DNA of 64,000 nt, from contig NBIV01000037.1 in assembly GCA_003194525.1 (NCBI GenBank), positions 248,001 through 312,000 of the forward strand, written 5' to 3'. The position numbers and the translations under genes are program-made. Source of the DNA: Gracilariopsis chorda. Its lineage: Eukaryota > Rhodophyta > Florideophyceae > Gracilariales > Gracilariaceae. Each line of letters starts with the position of its first letter. The stretch's first letter is position 1. Shown in pieces: positions 41,101 to 48,732 of this stretch. Under the pieces are notes generated by a model. That model saw only the letters and a program-made list of their open reading frames with translations, made no database searches and had not been told where the DNA came from.

Positions 41101-42933
41101 ATTGAGTCATTGAAGCACCAAGTTGAGGAGTTTGAGCAAGACAAACTGACCTTCCATGATCAAATTGAGGACCTGAAAGTCGAAATCACTACTGAGCGTA
41201 AGGAGAAGGAAGTGGCGATGGCTTCCGCAAAGGAGGCACTGGACAAACTTGAGGAAACGATCGTAAGCGAAAAAGAGCTGACACATAATCTGCACCGTTC
41301 GGAAACTGCGGTCTCAGAGTTGACCAGGAAATGTAAGGACACGGAGGAACAGATAATTGAACTCCAGACTGCGTTGCAGGACAAAGACAGCAGTGCTGAA
41401 GGTCTTCGCAAAGAGCTCGAAGATTTGCAAAACCAAGCAAATCGGGCTGCATTCGAACAATCTGAACATCTGGCTAAGTCTGAGGCAGAGAAGACGAACC
41501 TTGAATTAGAAAAGGGAGATCTTTTGCGAACACTGGATACCATCAAACAAGAGTTAGGAACTCTCGAAGAAGAAAAGATGCGTGGAGAGGAATTCTACAA
41601 CGGCGAGGTCACCAAGCTCAACAACGCACTTGGCGATAAGGAAGCTGAAGCACACTCTGTATCGCAGCAGCTTTCCGAGCTTGCTGAGCAAATGAATCAA
41701 CGGGAGAATGAAATCAAGTCGCTAACGGACGAGAAGGAAGTGCTATCAAAGCAGATAGAGGAACTTTTAACAGAGGCCGAAGCAAAAATCGAGTCATTAA
41801 CAGCTGATCGCGACGACCTTGCAGCAGAGCGTGATGAACTAGTCGCAACTAGAACTGAGTTAGAACAGCAAACCATGCAAGCTGATGAAGAAAATGAGAA
41901 CCTGGCAGCTGAGCTGGAGAAGGTGCAACAAGCAGCTCAAGAAGCTGAAGCCAAGTCCAAGGATTTGGACGAGGAAGTTAGTAGAGTTACTAATGAACTT
42001 ACTGAATTGGAGTGGGCTCTTAACGAGCAGACACTCCGAGCAGATGAGGCCGAAAGGGAGGCCGAAAGCCTTAGAACCCAAGGCCGATCAATATACGCGC
42101 AGATCGAAGAATTTGGGGAAGAGGCTGAACAGAAGATCGTTGAGGCTGAGAATGAGGTCCAGGCCAAGGTCGAAGAGATTGTTGCATTAGAGTCACGTGT
42201 ATCGGAAATGACCGAGGAACTGAGTACTGTCAAAGAACAATCTGCGGCTCTCAACACACAACTGAGCACCTTGCAGAGTGAACAAAGTCGACTTGTTGTG
42301 GACAAGGAGACCGCTGAACGCAGACTTGAAATGGCAATGTCCGAAGGGAAATTCCACAGTGAACGTTTGCTAAGCCTTGAGTCACGCAACAGAGACATGA
42401 GTGCCAACGCGGATTCTCTGAAGAGCAAACTTCGCGATGCGGAAGATAAGATCACAAGACAAGAACAACGAACCTCTGAAGAGCGCCAGAAGACAAACGA
42501 ATTACAGAACCAAGTGGAAAGGCTACGTTCTGTGGAGAACCAATACAGCAGTGCGCAGCTGGAAATTTCTCGTCTGAGATCGCAGCTTGACGAAATGAAC
42601 ATAGCGAAGACAAGACTGCTAATTGAGAAAGAAACGGTCGGTGAGAAGCTTCGCATTGCCGAAGAACGGTTCAACGTGGAGAAACGCTCATTGCTGGCGG
42701 AGCACAAACTGGAGCTCGAAGATGTTCGCAGAGGATCTGACCTTTCTTACGGTGACCTGAAGCGCCCCGGAGGAAGCACAGTCATGTCAACGAGTCATGG
42801 TGCAAGTGACAGGCATCATAGAAACGCAGTGAAGAACAATCTGATGATGGGAGCATCTGCTGTACTCGGTGGCGTGGGCTTGTTTGCTCTGAAACTACTT
42901 GCGAAGGCGACCGAAGGAGGAAGAAGGAGTTGA
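38155..42933 (+). CDS. Giant coiled-coil protein with C-terminal membrane anchor
   Basis: 1592 residues, intronless, ATG at 38155. The first 100 residues are basic and Ser/Pro-rich with PRKRP and PRSRS patches. From about 110 to 1540 it is almost unbroken heptad-rich Glu/Lys/Leu coiled coil. Near the end, residues 1563-1582 (MMGASAVLGGVGLFALKLLA) are hydrophobic and are followed by a short basic tail, the look of a tail-anchored protein. This architecture is found in golgins such as giantin and in some nuclear-envelope or kinetochore tethers. Coiled coils match each other by composition, so no orthology is claimed. E2F-like half sites upstream would fit a cell-cycle role, which is weak inference. 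Confidence 0.8.
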   Translation: MSSGAGGILRSLRRHKTEKNASVRRTTPRKRPSNEQLSTTSTLSVGTDDAEDSPQKHPRSRSASSLGNDPHVPTALPSPWQEGASMSTDVSDSFKRAFQQMATEREALKAQVHNLKAAAKEPDRLREQSATLTEQLDDATAALQKERQRADSAANAVRSLQNSLADLKSELTAKTSQVAKLNKELENGDQKSVKELMQREKAAESAMLRKSREITDLKAQINALENKLRNARNDSIGLQKSVDRAARDVQKLQDSLRQEQLKVKQKAAALERMETVAAERLGSLNKATEHVQKLEQENARVQREVLALEKGLESAKGKGSDAAARVSELERQLCLRTEEVKAAEKASKSAQQSLEQASETVKSLKSELEDAEKAAKEAEDKGKHIARQLSQSSDDELGHMKRELEQLTKQLERERSAFETEKAHIQAAKVTELTQLENKVEMARSEYADAKCSYARERRELTHQLDLAQNSLAAKTREVKSLTSKVEASQQDVEDANWHLERAQSKMADLKAATKQAEDELTKEIMELRGRQIELQASTREAERRARLAECTTEDFKAEVETLAQKLATADREVVDSKSALSKALSATGEKQQRIDRISTEKEKLDVELASLRREHERAVENVAGVERKRDELEHELNKVNTALKESQKLLVDTNAQLDSAMEDAYTAKSELRARTLELDKRNRDLEEFKATANQAERLQMLVEEHEGTIQRMDTELSESAQESSNIQSRSIEADQRIASISAELKQVEDERAELSELVLTLRTDLCHTQTERQEFKELSESLEPELYKCRDQIDCLEGEKVRLQSQIESLEKEAEVAAQRRIDLENRHTELEANISSLEAEREKHNSEKNGLEEDIDFAKAKAADLQESLEESVGHVAKLEAELRSSETALQHGEDLRISMQGVVVERGKLIEQLKDSMREEEKTVQNLKEELTKLSSELEKQKRTTNDMTREVENLTTRNEDLCRDEDDLKRSLEHSQKEIESLKHQVEEFEQDKLTFHDQIEDLKVEITTERKEKEVAMASAKEALDKLEETIVSEKELTHNLHRSETAVSELTRKCKDTEEQIIELQTALQDKDSSAEGLRKELEDLQNQANRAAFEQSEHLAKSEAEKTNLELEKGDLLRTLDTIKQELGTLEEEKMRGEEFYNGEVTKLNNALGDKEAEAHSVSQQLSELAEQMNQRENEIKSLTDEKEVLSKQIEELLTEAEAKIESLTADRDDLAAERDELVATRTELEQQTMQADEENENLAAELEKVQQAAQEAEAKSKDLDEEVSRVTNELTELEWALNEQTLRADEAEREAESLRTQGRSIYAQIEEFGEEAEQKIVEAENEVQAKVEEIVALESRVSEMTEELSTVKEQSAALNTQLSTLQSEQSRLVVDKETAERRLEMAMSEGKFHSERLLSLESRNRDMSANADSLKSKLRDAEDKITRQEQRTSEERQKTNELQNQVERLRSVENQYSSAQLEISRLRSQLDEMNIAKTRLLIEKETVGEKLRIAEERFNVEKRSLLAEHKLELEDVRRGSDLSYGDLKRPGGSTVMSTSHGASDRHHRNAVKNNLMMGASAVLGGVGLFALKLLAKATEGGRRS

Positions 42934-43497
42934 ACGAAAGACGGGGAATGCGAATTATTGTGGTCAAGGTAGATATATTTTATTCGGATGTTTCGTAGGT
43001 GACATGTGCTGGGAGCGGATAGTGGAAAGGAGGAAACTAGTAGTATTATGTGTATCGGTAGCAGCTGTCACTTGCATTTTGTTCTTTTCTCTATGTCCTG
43101 TACCAATAGCTTTTATGATTGATTTCTGTTTGAACAAGACCGAAGATGTACAAGATTGGTGTGCGTTTGTTTCCACAAGACAATGTCCTTAAGTGTAACA
43201 AACTAAGCCAGCGTGTTCAAGTACATGATCTATCTAGGGTTGAACACCAGCCCATACAAGACACGGTAACTGCCGAGGGTACGAGGGTATAGGGATAAGG
43301 GTTGTCCTGAACCCTTTGAAGCGTACGCTCCAATTGAGAAGTCGCAAAATAAGGCAACAGAACTGAAAACGTACGATACGAGGTTAAATCAATGTGTGTT
43401 ACCAAGCAAATGAGACGCAGTCTGCAGTGATGGTAACAACACAATTTTACAAGCCGCCGCCGAGCGTCTCTATTGAACGACATGAACAAACAGGGAA
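42934..43497. other. Intergenic between convergent genes
   Basis: 564 bases between two convergent stop codons. No gene. Only 3' UTR sequence and a G/T-rich stretch near 43255-43320 with GGGTA repeats. Confidence 0.5.
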
Positions 43498-44823
43498 CTA
43501 GTCCGACGAGGAGGAGGCGATTCTGTCGTTGCCTCGCAGCAATAGGGCATTACTTTCAAAATCCTGGAGTTTCCGTTCATAAAGCGGTTCATTCGCTGTC
43601 TGGGTACGATGGGGAAGCGAAGGGGCGACATTAGACGTAGGCGGAAGAACAGCTTTTGAATTCTTTGTGTTCTGCGCTTCGGCATACTTTTGGCTCGCAA
43701 ACAAGAGTGAACCAAAGAGGGCGACGGCCAATCCGAAAAGATTGAGAGGAGTAACTACGTAACCAAACGCGAAAATTCCAAGAATGGTTTGTAGTACATT
43801 CTTCATCTGGCCAGTAATAGCGGTAGTAAGTGGCGAAGTAAGCTGCGTGCACATATTTGTGAAAAAGTTGATGAGAAATGCGGAAGCGGCGGAAAGAGTA
43901 AGTGCAAACACAAAAGAAAGGGAATGTAAGTCCTGTCTAGAGTAAAGATCGGAGAGAGCGAGTGCGAGCTCGCCTGAAAACACACAGAGAACACAAACAA
44001 TGGGAAGCGAAATGAGCGAGACGTAATAAAACAGAGCAAGTGCATCGAGATGAACAATCTGAGTTGCCTTTTTGATGGAGACCAAGTTGGCGGCGGTGAT
44101 GAGATTATTGAGAAAGACGAGACAATAGCCGAGAGGATCGAAGGCAAGGTCTCCAAGTGCGGCCAGAAAACTACCCGCAACCATGACGAAAACTGTGACG
44201 ATGATGGGAGTGGAAGCGCTTTTTCGTAGCACTAGGTACTCCAAGAGCATGACAGAGAGGACGGTGAGACGACGGAAGGCGGAAAACATGGGGATGTTGA
44301 CGAGTTTGAGAGCGAGTAAACCGACGGTGACATTGGAAATGAAGAAGACTGCGGGGAGAAGCAAAACGGCTAATTGACGGGGTGTACGCTGCGGAATGGA
44401 GATGACGCGCATGAGACGGAGCAAGGTCAAAGCTGAGACGGATACGACAAGCTGCAGGAGCATGAGAGTGATGGTATGGGTGAACTGAAAGGCGGAGAGA
44501 CATGCCTTGTTAACGAAGACGCCGCTCAGCGAGGAAAACCCATAGCTGAAGACGACGGCCGTCACGTAGGTGTTTGAAGGCGGAGCATCGTGCGTCGCCG
44601 TCGGCGGACGGGGGGATGTTGAACGGCCGTGATGGCGAATGAAGTATGTTGAGAAGCGCGATGTGCGCGGACCGCGAAGGTGGAGGGGAGGGTTTACGCG
44701 ACGACGGCGACGGCGATGGCGACGAGGAAGATGCGGGGTGTAAAGGAGGGCTCGGGCGGGAGCGAAAAGGGAGTTGGGTGCGGGAGGCGGGAGGCGGGAG
44801 GCGGGATGAGCGGCATTGAGCAT
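43498..44823 (-). CDS. Nucleotide-sugar / triose-phosphate translocator family transporter (SLC35-like)
   Basis: 441 residues from the ATG at 44823; the frame continues to 44982 without ATG. A basic, Pro/Arg-rich N-terminal region of about 95 residues precedes a polytopic domain with roughly ten hydrophobic helices. Family segments: YVTAVVFSYGFSSLSGVFVNK, then VNIPMFSAFRRLTVLSVMLLE and GYCLVFLNNLITAANLVSIKK, and near the end TTAITGQMKNVLQTILG with the conserved Lys. The FRRLTVL segment resembles the SLC35D-type UDP-sugar transporters of the Golgi/ER. The Arg-rich leader could instead be a plastid transit peptide. Substrate not predictable from sequence. Confidence 0.87.
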   Translation of the reverse strand: MLNAAHPASRLPPPAPNSLFAPARALLYTPHLPRRHRRRRRRVNPPLHLRGPRTSRFSTYFIRHHGRSTSPRPPTATHDAPPSNTYVTAVVFSYGFSSLSGVFVNKACLSAFQFTHTITLMLLQLVVSVSALTLLRLMRVISIPQRTPRQLAVLLLPAVFFISNVTVGLLALKLVNIPMFSAFRRLTVLSVMLLEYLVLRKSASTPIIVTVFVMVAGSFLAALGDLAFDPLGYCLVFLNNLITAANLVSIKKATQIVHLDALALFYYVSLISLPIVCVLCVFSGELALALSDLYSRQDLHSLSFVFALTLSAASAFLINFFTNMCTQLTSPLTTAITGQMKNVLQTILGIFAFGYVVTPLNLFGLAVALFGSLLFASQKYAEAQNTKNSKAVLPPTSNVAPSLPHRTQTANEPLYERKLQDFESNALLLRGNDRIASSSSD

Positions 44824-45037
44824 TGCGCGGGCGGCATTGGTGATGCGTGGCTGACAGGCGCGCAAAGCGCCACTCGTTTCTGCACGTAACTGCGAAACGA
44901 AACATGGAAAAGACGCCGCGTGAAGGAAAATAACAGACGTGGCGCAGTGCGGGCGCCACGGCGCTTCCCGCCGGGGCCACACGGCGGCTGTCAGCGCTGT
45001 TGTAGTCGCCCCGCTAACAGCCCTTTCACTTCAGTCC

Positions 45038-45928
45038 TCACTTGTACACGGCCTCGTCGCTGCCACGCTCATCATCTTCGTCATCCCCTTCAATCTGCTG
45101 CGCAAGCATGACGAATTCCACAAAGCTGCGATCTTCCACGGCGGAGCCCTTCAGGCGACACAGAATGCTCAGAACGCCCGCTTCATTGAGCACCAGCTTG
45201 ACGCTTTCCGCAACTCCAAGGGCGCGCGTCGCCCTCAAAACGTGTTCCGTTCGGAATGTCGCATTCTGCTCGCCGTCGCAACGCACCGCTTGAAACCCGC
45301 TAGACTGCGCCACGAGTTCAACCATCACGCGTGCCTGTCCGTCAGCACAGCTTGCCGGCGCGACGAATCGCACGCTTGGTTGCTCCGGTAGAAACGAAAG
45401 TTGCACCGTTTGAGCGGATGCGTAATCCAGTTCTGTTAGCGCGTCTCGAAATGCATCTGCGCCGATTATAAACGCTGCTACGTCGTTTGCATCCGCCGGT
45501 TCAATGAGTTCGGAACTCTGTTCAGCTGCGTGGAGAGCGGCCAGTTCAGCGTGAATGGAACACTCATCCGCGGCGGTACAGTGCACGCGAACACGTGCAT
45601 TACTGAAACTGAGTTGCACGTCGGACGGCGTCGCGGCGGATAGAACGGCCAGACAATCTTGCAGCGCGGATAGGTTGAGACGGATGCGAAGGTCGGCCGG
45701 GTTCACACGAAGAGTTGTGAATGCAGATGGTGGTAGAATTGCACTGGCTTGATGTGTGGGCGTGGCTGTGCTGAAACGCAGTCCGGCTGTACCTTGTGAT
45801 ACGATTACGTCGTGCGCGCGAGATGGCTGAGTTAGACACGCGAGCGCGTCCACCAGCGGTTTGATGCTCGTCATCGTCCCAAACAGCGGTGCGTCCTCCG
45901 CCGCGCTTCCCGCCTCCGACATGACCAT
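45038..45928 (-). CDS. RAD1: RAD1, subunit of the 9-1-1 checkpoint clamp
   Basis: 296 residues, ATG at 45928. Two PCNA-like halves are recognisable. LFGTMTSIKPLVDALACLT is the opening beta-alpha unit, RIRLNLSALQDCLAVL is the first-half helix, and FRDALTELDYASAQTVQLSF is the matching unit of the second half, with FVEFVML near the end. RAD1 pairs with RAD9 and HUS1 to load onto DNA at stalled forks and activate the checkpoint kinase. Length fits the family (about 280). The TTGGCGCCAA palindrome 128 bp upstream of the start suggests S-phase control. Divergent from the Tim17/22-type gene. Confidence 0.85.
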   Translation of the reverse strand: MVMSEAGSAAEDAPLFGTMTSIKPLVDALACLTQPSRAHDVIVSQGTAGLRFSTATPTHQASAILPPSAFTTLRVNPADLRIRLNLSALQDCLAVLSAATPSDVQLSFSNARVRVHCTAADECSIHAELAALHAAEQSSELIEPADANDVAAFIIGADAFRDALTELDYASAQTVQLSFLPEQPSVRFVAPASCADGQARVMVELVAQSSGFQAVRCDGEQNATFRTEHVLRATRALGVAESVKLVLNEAGVLSILCRLKGSAVEDRSFVEFVMLAQQIEGDDEDDERGSDEAVYK

Positions 45929-46055
45929 TTGACGATCGGATCAATGGCCGCACGGCATGGCCTCTCCTGGCAGCACTCCATTCGGTAGTCTTAGGGTGAA
46001 GAAGAGTACAGTTGGTAGATGAGCCATCTTGGTCTTCGTTTGCACGCAGGCCGAT

Positions 46056-46065
46056 TTGGCGCCAA
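46056..46065. promoter_or_regulatory. E2F-like palindrome between RAD1 and the Tim17/22-type gene
   Basis: TTGGCGCCAA, inside ATTTGGCGCCAATTT, matches the E2F/DP consensus TTTSGCGC. It lies 128 bp upstream of RAD1 and 48 bp upstream of the divergent start. A nearly identical palindrome lies in front of DHFR-TS. Confidence 0.55.
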
Positions 46066-46112
46066 TTTGGCAAAGTCGCCACGTGCACAGCGCCGGCCGC
46101 AGTGAGCACTCC

Positions 46113-46841
46113 ATGCGCAACCAGGCTGCTCTTCGTCAGCGCCCACCGCCTCCCCGTCCACCGTCGTCAGCCGTCGTCATGCAGCCGTGCCGCGAGTGCT
46201 CCGACGCGCTGCCGCACTTTTCGCGCTTCGTCCACGTCCAACACTCAGATCCGCCCTCTTTGCTTCAAGCCGCCTTCACGCCGTCCGCTCAGTCTCCACC
46301 AGGTCTCGCCTCCGCGCTGCACGAGCGGTCCACGGCGTCCACAACGTTGCCGCTCGCGTATGGCTACGGCTACGCTCCGCCCTCATGTCTCTCGCTAGCC
46401 CTTGCCCACGGTATTCGCGGCGCTGTAATAGGTTCCGTCTTCGGCGGAGCAATGGGTAAGTTATTCCTCCCATAACCCCCCTGTCAACATTCACCCACTC
46501 TGACTTTTGTACAAATGCCGTGGTGAACAGCCTTATCAACCGCTGTGTCCGGTCGCTATCCGCGTGAGGCCGTACTCTCCCAAACCGCTCACGGAGCTGT
46601 ACGGAGCGCCACCGGTTTTGCATCATGGACATCTCTGTACGCGCTCACAAACTGTACGCTACGTCGCACCCGTCGTCGCGATGACTTGCTCAACCCTGCT
46701 ATAGCAGGTGCTTTCGCGGGTGGTGCGCTCACATGCTTCTCACTTCGCGGTCATTGGCGTTTTCACCGCACTCAAATCGCAACAAACGCAGGCGCGTCTG
46801 CCGTATTCGCAATCGTCTTCGACGCCATGAACCGCATGTAG
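46113..46841 (+). CDS. Tim17/Tim22/Tim23-family (PRAT) membrane protein, two exons
   Basis: Exon 1 is 46113-46455, the intron is 46456-46530 (GTAAGT...CAG, 75 bp), exon 2 is 46531-46841. The phases match: the single G left by exon 1 completes the codon with CC of exon 2. Exon 1 supplies a Gly-rich helix (HGIRGAVIGSVFGGAM). Exon 2 carries YALTNCTLRRTRRRDDLLNP followed by AIAGAFAGG, which fits the PRAT signature Y-X10-R-X3-D-X6-AG-X3-G. Proteins of this family form inner-membrane translocases or plastid amino-acid/protein channels. Spliced length is about 217 residues. Start is uncertain: 46113 and 46179 are both ATG in frame. Subfamily (Tim22 or plastid HP/OEP16-like) is open. Confidence 0.72.
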
Positions 46842-46851
46842 ATCCCCAACG

Positions 46852-48732
46852 TCACAGCTTTAGTACAACATCACCACCAGCTCTTTCTCCACTGCCTCCC
46901 GATTCTGAAATCGTTGCTTCTCCACTGCCGCTTAATTCGTACGCCTGCGTTCGTTTCCATCGCATCCAATGCTCGTTGTATCGATCCGGGTTGGCATGTC
47001 CTTTCAGGATATGAACCGTTGGCTTGTTCTTTATATAATGTCGTAACATGTGAATCACAAGTGGAGAAATTTCCATCGCTGTAGTGAACGATGTTCCAAA
47101 AGCAGTTGCTGGATCTTCACATTGACAGTTTCTTTCTCCAAGGAACCAACATCGACTCTGGGCAAGTTCATCAAGATAGAACGACGCTTGCATTTCCCGC
47201 TTTGCACGTTCGCGAAGTGCCAGGAAAACGTCAATAATTTTGGGGTTCACATCCCATGTGCTCTTCATTTCTGAGAAGCATGCTTCGTATTGCTCGTTAT
47301 CTTCTTGTCCGAGCTGTAGTAATATTGAAAACAAACCGGTTACAATCTCCGCCTTATAAATCTGCAATCCGGCTGTCTCGTAATCATGACGCTTGAGTTC
47401 GGATTCTAGTGCTTTTCCTAGCAACTTTTCCGCTATATAGCCGGATCGATATGACGCTCTGATTAGTTCAATTAAGCTCAATCCCACTATGTCGCCTTGA
47501 AAACCGTATTCTTTGGATGTTGCCTCTTGCAGTGCGAACACGCCTTGTCGCACGATTTCGAATATCTCTTCTTTCGGAGGTGACGGTCCATGCAATGTGT
47601 ACGTCGGCATCACTTTACACACTGCATCTGCGCAGATCTCTGACATTTTGTTCCATACCTTGAGGTTGGCCACGTCTCTTCTCCATTCCAGCACGGGAAG
47701 AGATAGAATCCAGTTCAAACCGTCATCAGTGGGTCGCGGCATTTCGCACAAGATCAACGACATCACTAGTTCAAACATCAGTTGCTTTCCGTTTTGAGTC
47801 ACACCGCGCATCCATCTCGGCGGCATTTCTGCCAGAACTTGACTCATTTCTTCGACGCCCATTTCAGAGGCGATCCAAAAGAAGCCGATACCGGCCTCTG
47901 TTAGTGCATGTTTTCCAAACTTGTTTAGTAGCACTTCTGCGGGATTCAGATTTGCATGTGCAGGTGCTTCTTTCGCGCTGCCGTATGTAATGAGTGCTCG
48001 CAAAGCCTCGCCGAGTCCGGCACGATAGAGCTGCCCTTGTACAAGCGGACTGGTGGATGTGAGCAATCGCCATGGCTCACTGCGTGGTCGTCTCAGTACG
48101 AGTCGCATCCACAACGCGACTCGCGAGGCACATTCGTCGGCATCATCTTGTAAGACGACAACACGGCCGCCAAAACAGGCCAGCCATCGAATTCGAGCAG
48201 CGGCATCTCCGGGGTAATCATCGTCAAACAAAGAAGATGATATGAAATCATGACGCGATTCATAACGCCAATGAGTGTGTTGCAGTCGCAACGGAAGCAC
48301 GGTACGCGGATGACGGAACAAATGGTACTCCAAACCAACCGGTTGAAGTCCTGTTTCAGCGGCCAATGAACAGTCAATACGCTGCAAGATTTTGACGAGC
48401 GAACGATGAGCAATGATGATTCTAACAAGACGTACAAGACGCCAGGCGCCGTATGTACCTAGAATGAGTGCGAGTGCAGAGGCACCAACTTCTTTGTAGT
48501 CCTCGCCGTATCGGGCTTGGACAACGATGTAGAAGACTAAACCTGAGCCGGCGCATATGTAGAGAAGAATGTATGCGACTAGATAGCGGGAAAGTCGCCA
48601 GACTGGACGCCACCTTCTGTCGAGGATGTCGTGGTAGACGTAGAGGGCGAGGGGAGTGAGAACAAGAGCGTATACCGGAAAGACGAGCTCGGGACTGTCC
48701 GCAAGCTCTGTCATCCGCTCTGCGGATGTCAT
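46852..48732 (-). CDS. Membrane protein of unknown function
   Basis: 626 residues, ATG at 48732. Three hydrophobic spans lie in the first 110 residues (about 15-35, 50-72, 82-102), followed by a roughly 500-residue soluble, helix-rich region with many Trp and Leu and no recognisable motif, then a Gly/Ser-rich tail. The layout suggests an anchor with a large cytosolic or lumenal domain. The stop codon lies 10 bp from that of the convergent Tim17/22-type gene, so the 3' UTRs must overlap. I do not recognise the family; coding character is convincing. Confidence 0.75.
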   Translation of the reverse strand: MTSAERMTELADSPELVFPVYALVLTPLALYVYHDILDRRWRPVWRLSRYLVAYILLYICAGSGLVFYIVVQARYGEDYKEVGASALALILGTYGAWRLVRLVRIIIAHRSLVKILQRIDCSLAAETGLQPVGLEYHLFRHPRTVLPLRLQHTHWRYESRHDFISSSLFDDDYPGDAAARIRWLACFGGRVVVLQDDADECASRVALWMRLVLRRPRSEPWRLLTSTSPLVQGQLYRAGLGEALRALITYGSAKEAPAHANLNPAEVLLNKFGKHALTEAGIGFFWIASEMGVEEMSQVLAEMPPRWMRGVTQNGKQLMFELVMSLILCEMPRPTDDGLNWILSLPVLEWRRDVANLKVWNKMSEICADAVCKVMPTYTLHGPSPPKEEIFEIVRQGVFALQEATSKEYGFQGDIVGLSLIELIRASYRSGYIAEKLLGKALESELKRHDYETAGLQIYKAEIVTGLFSILLQLGQEDNEQYEACFSEMKSTWDVNPKIIDVFLALRERAKREMQASFYLDELAQSRCWFLGERNCQCEDPATAFGTSFTTAMEISPLVIHMLRHYIKNKPTVHILKGHANPDRYNEHWMRWKRTQAYELSGSGEATISESGGSGERAGGDVVLKL

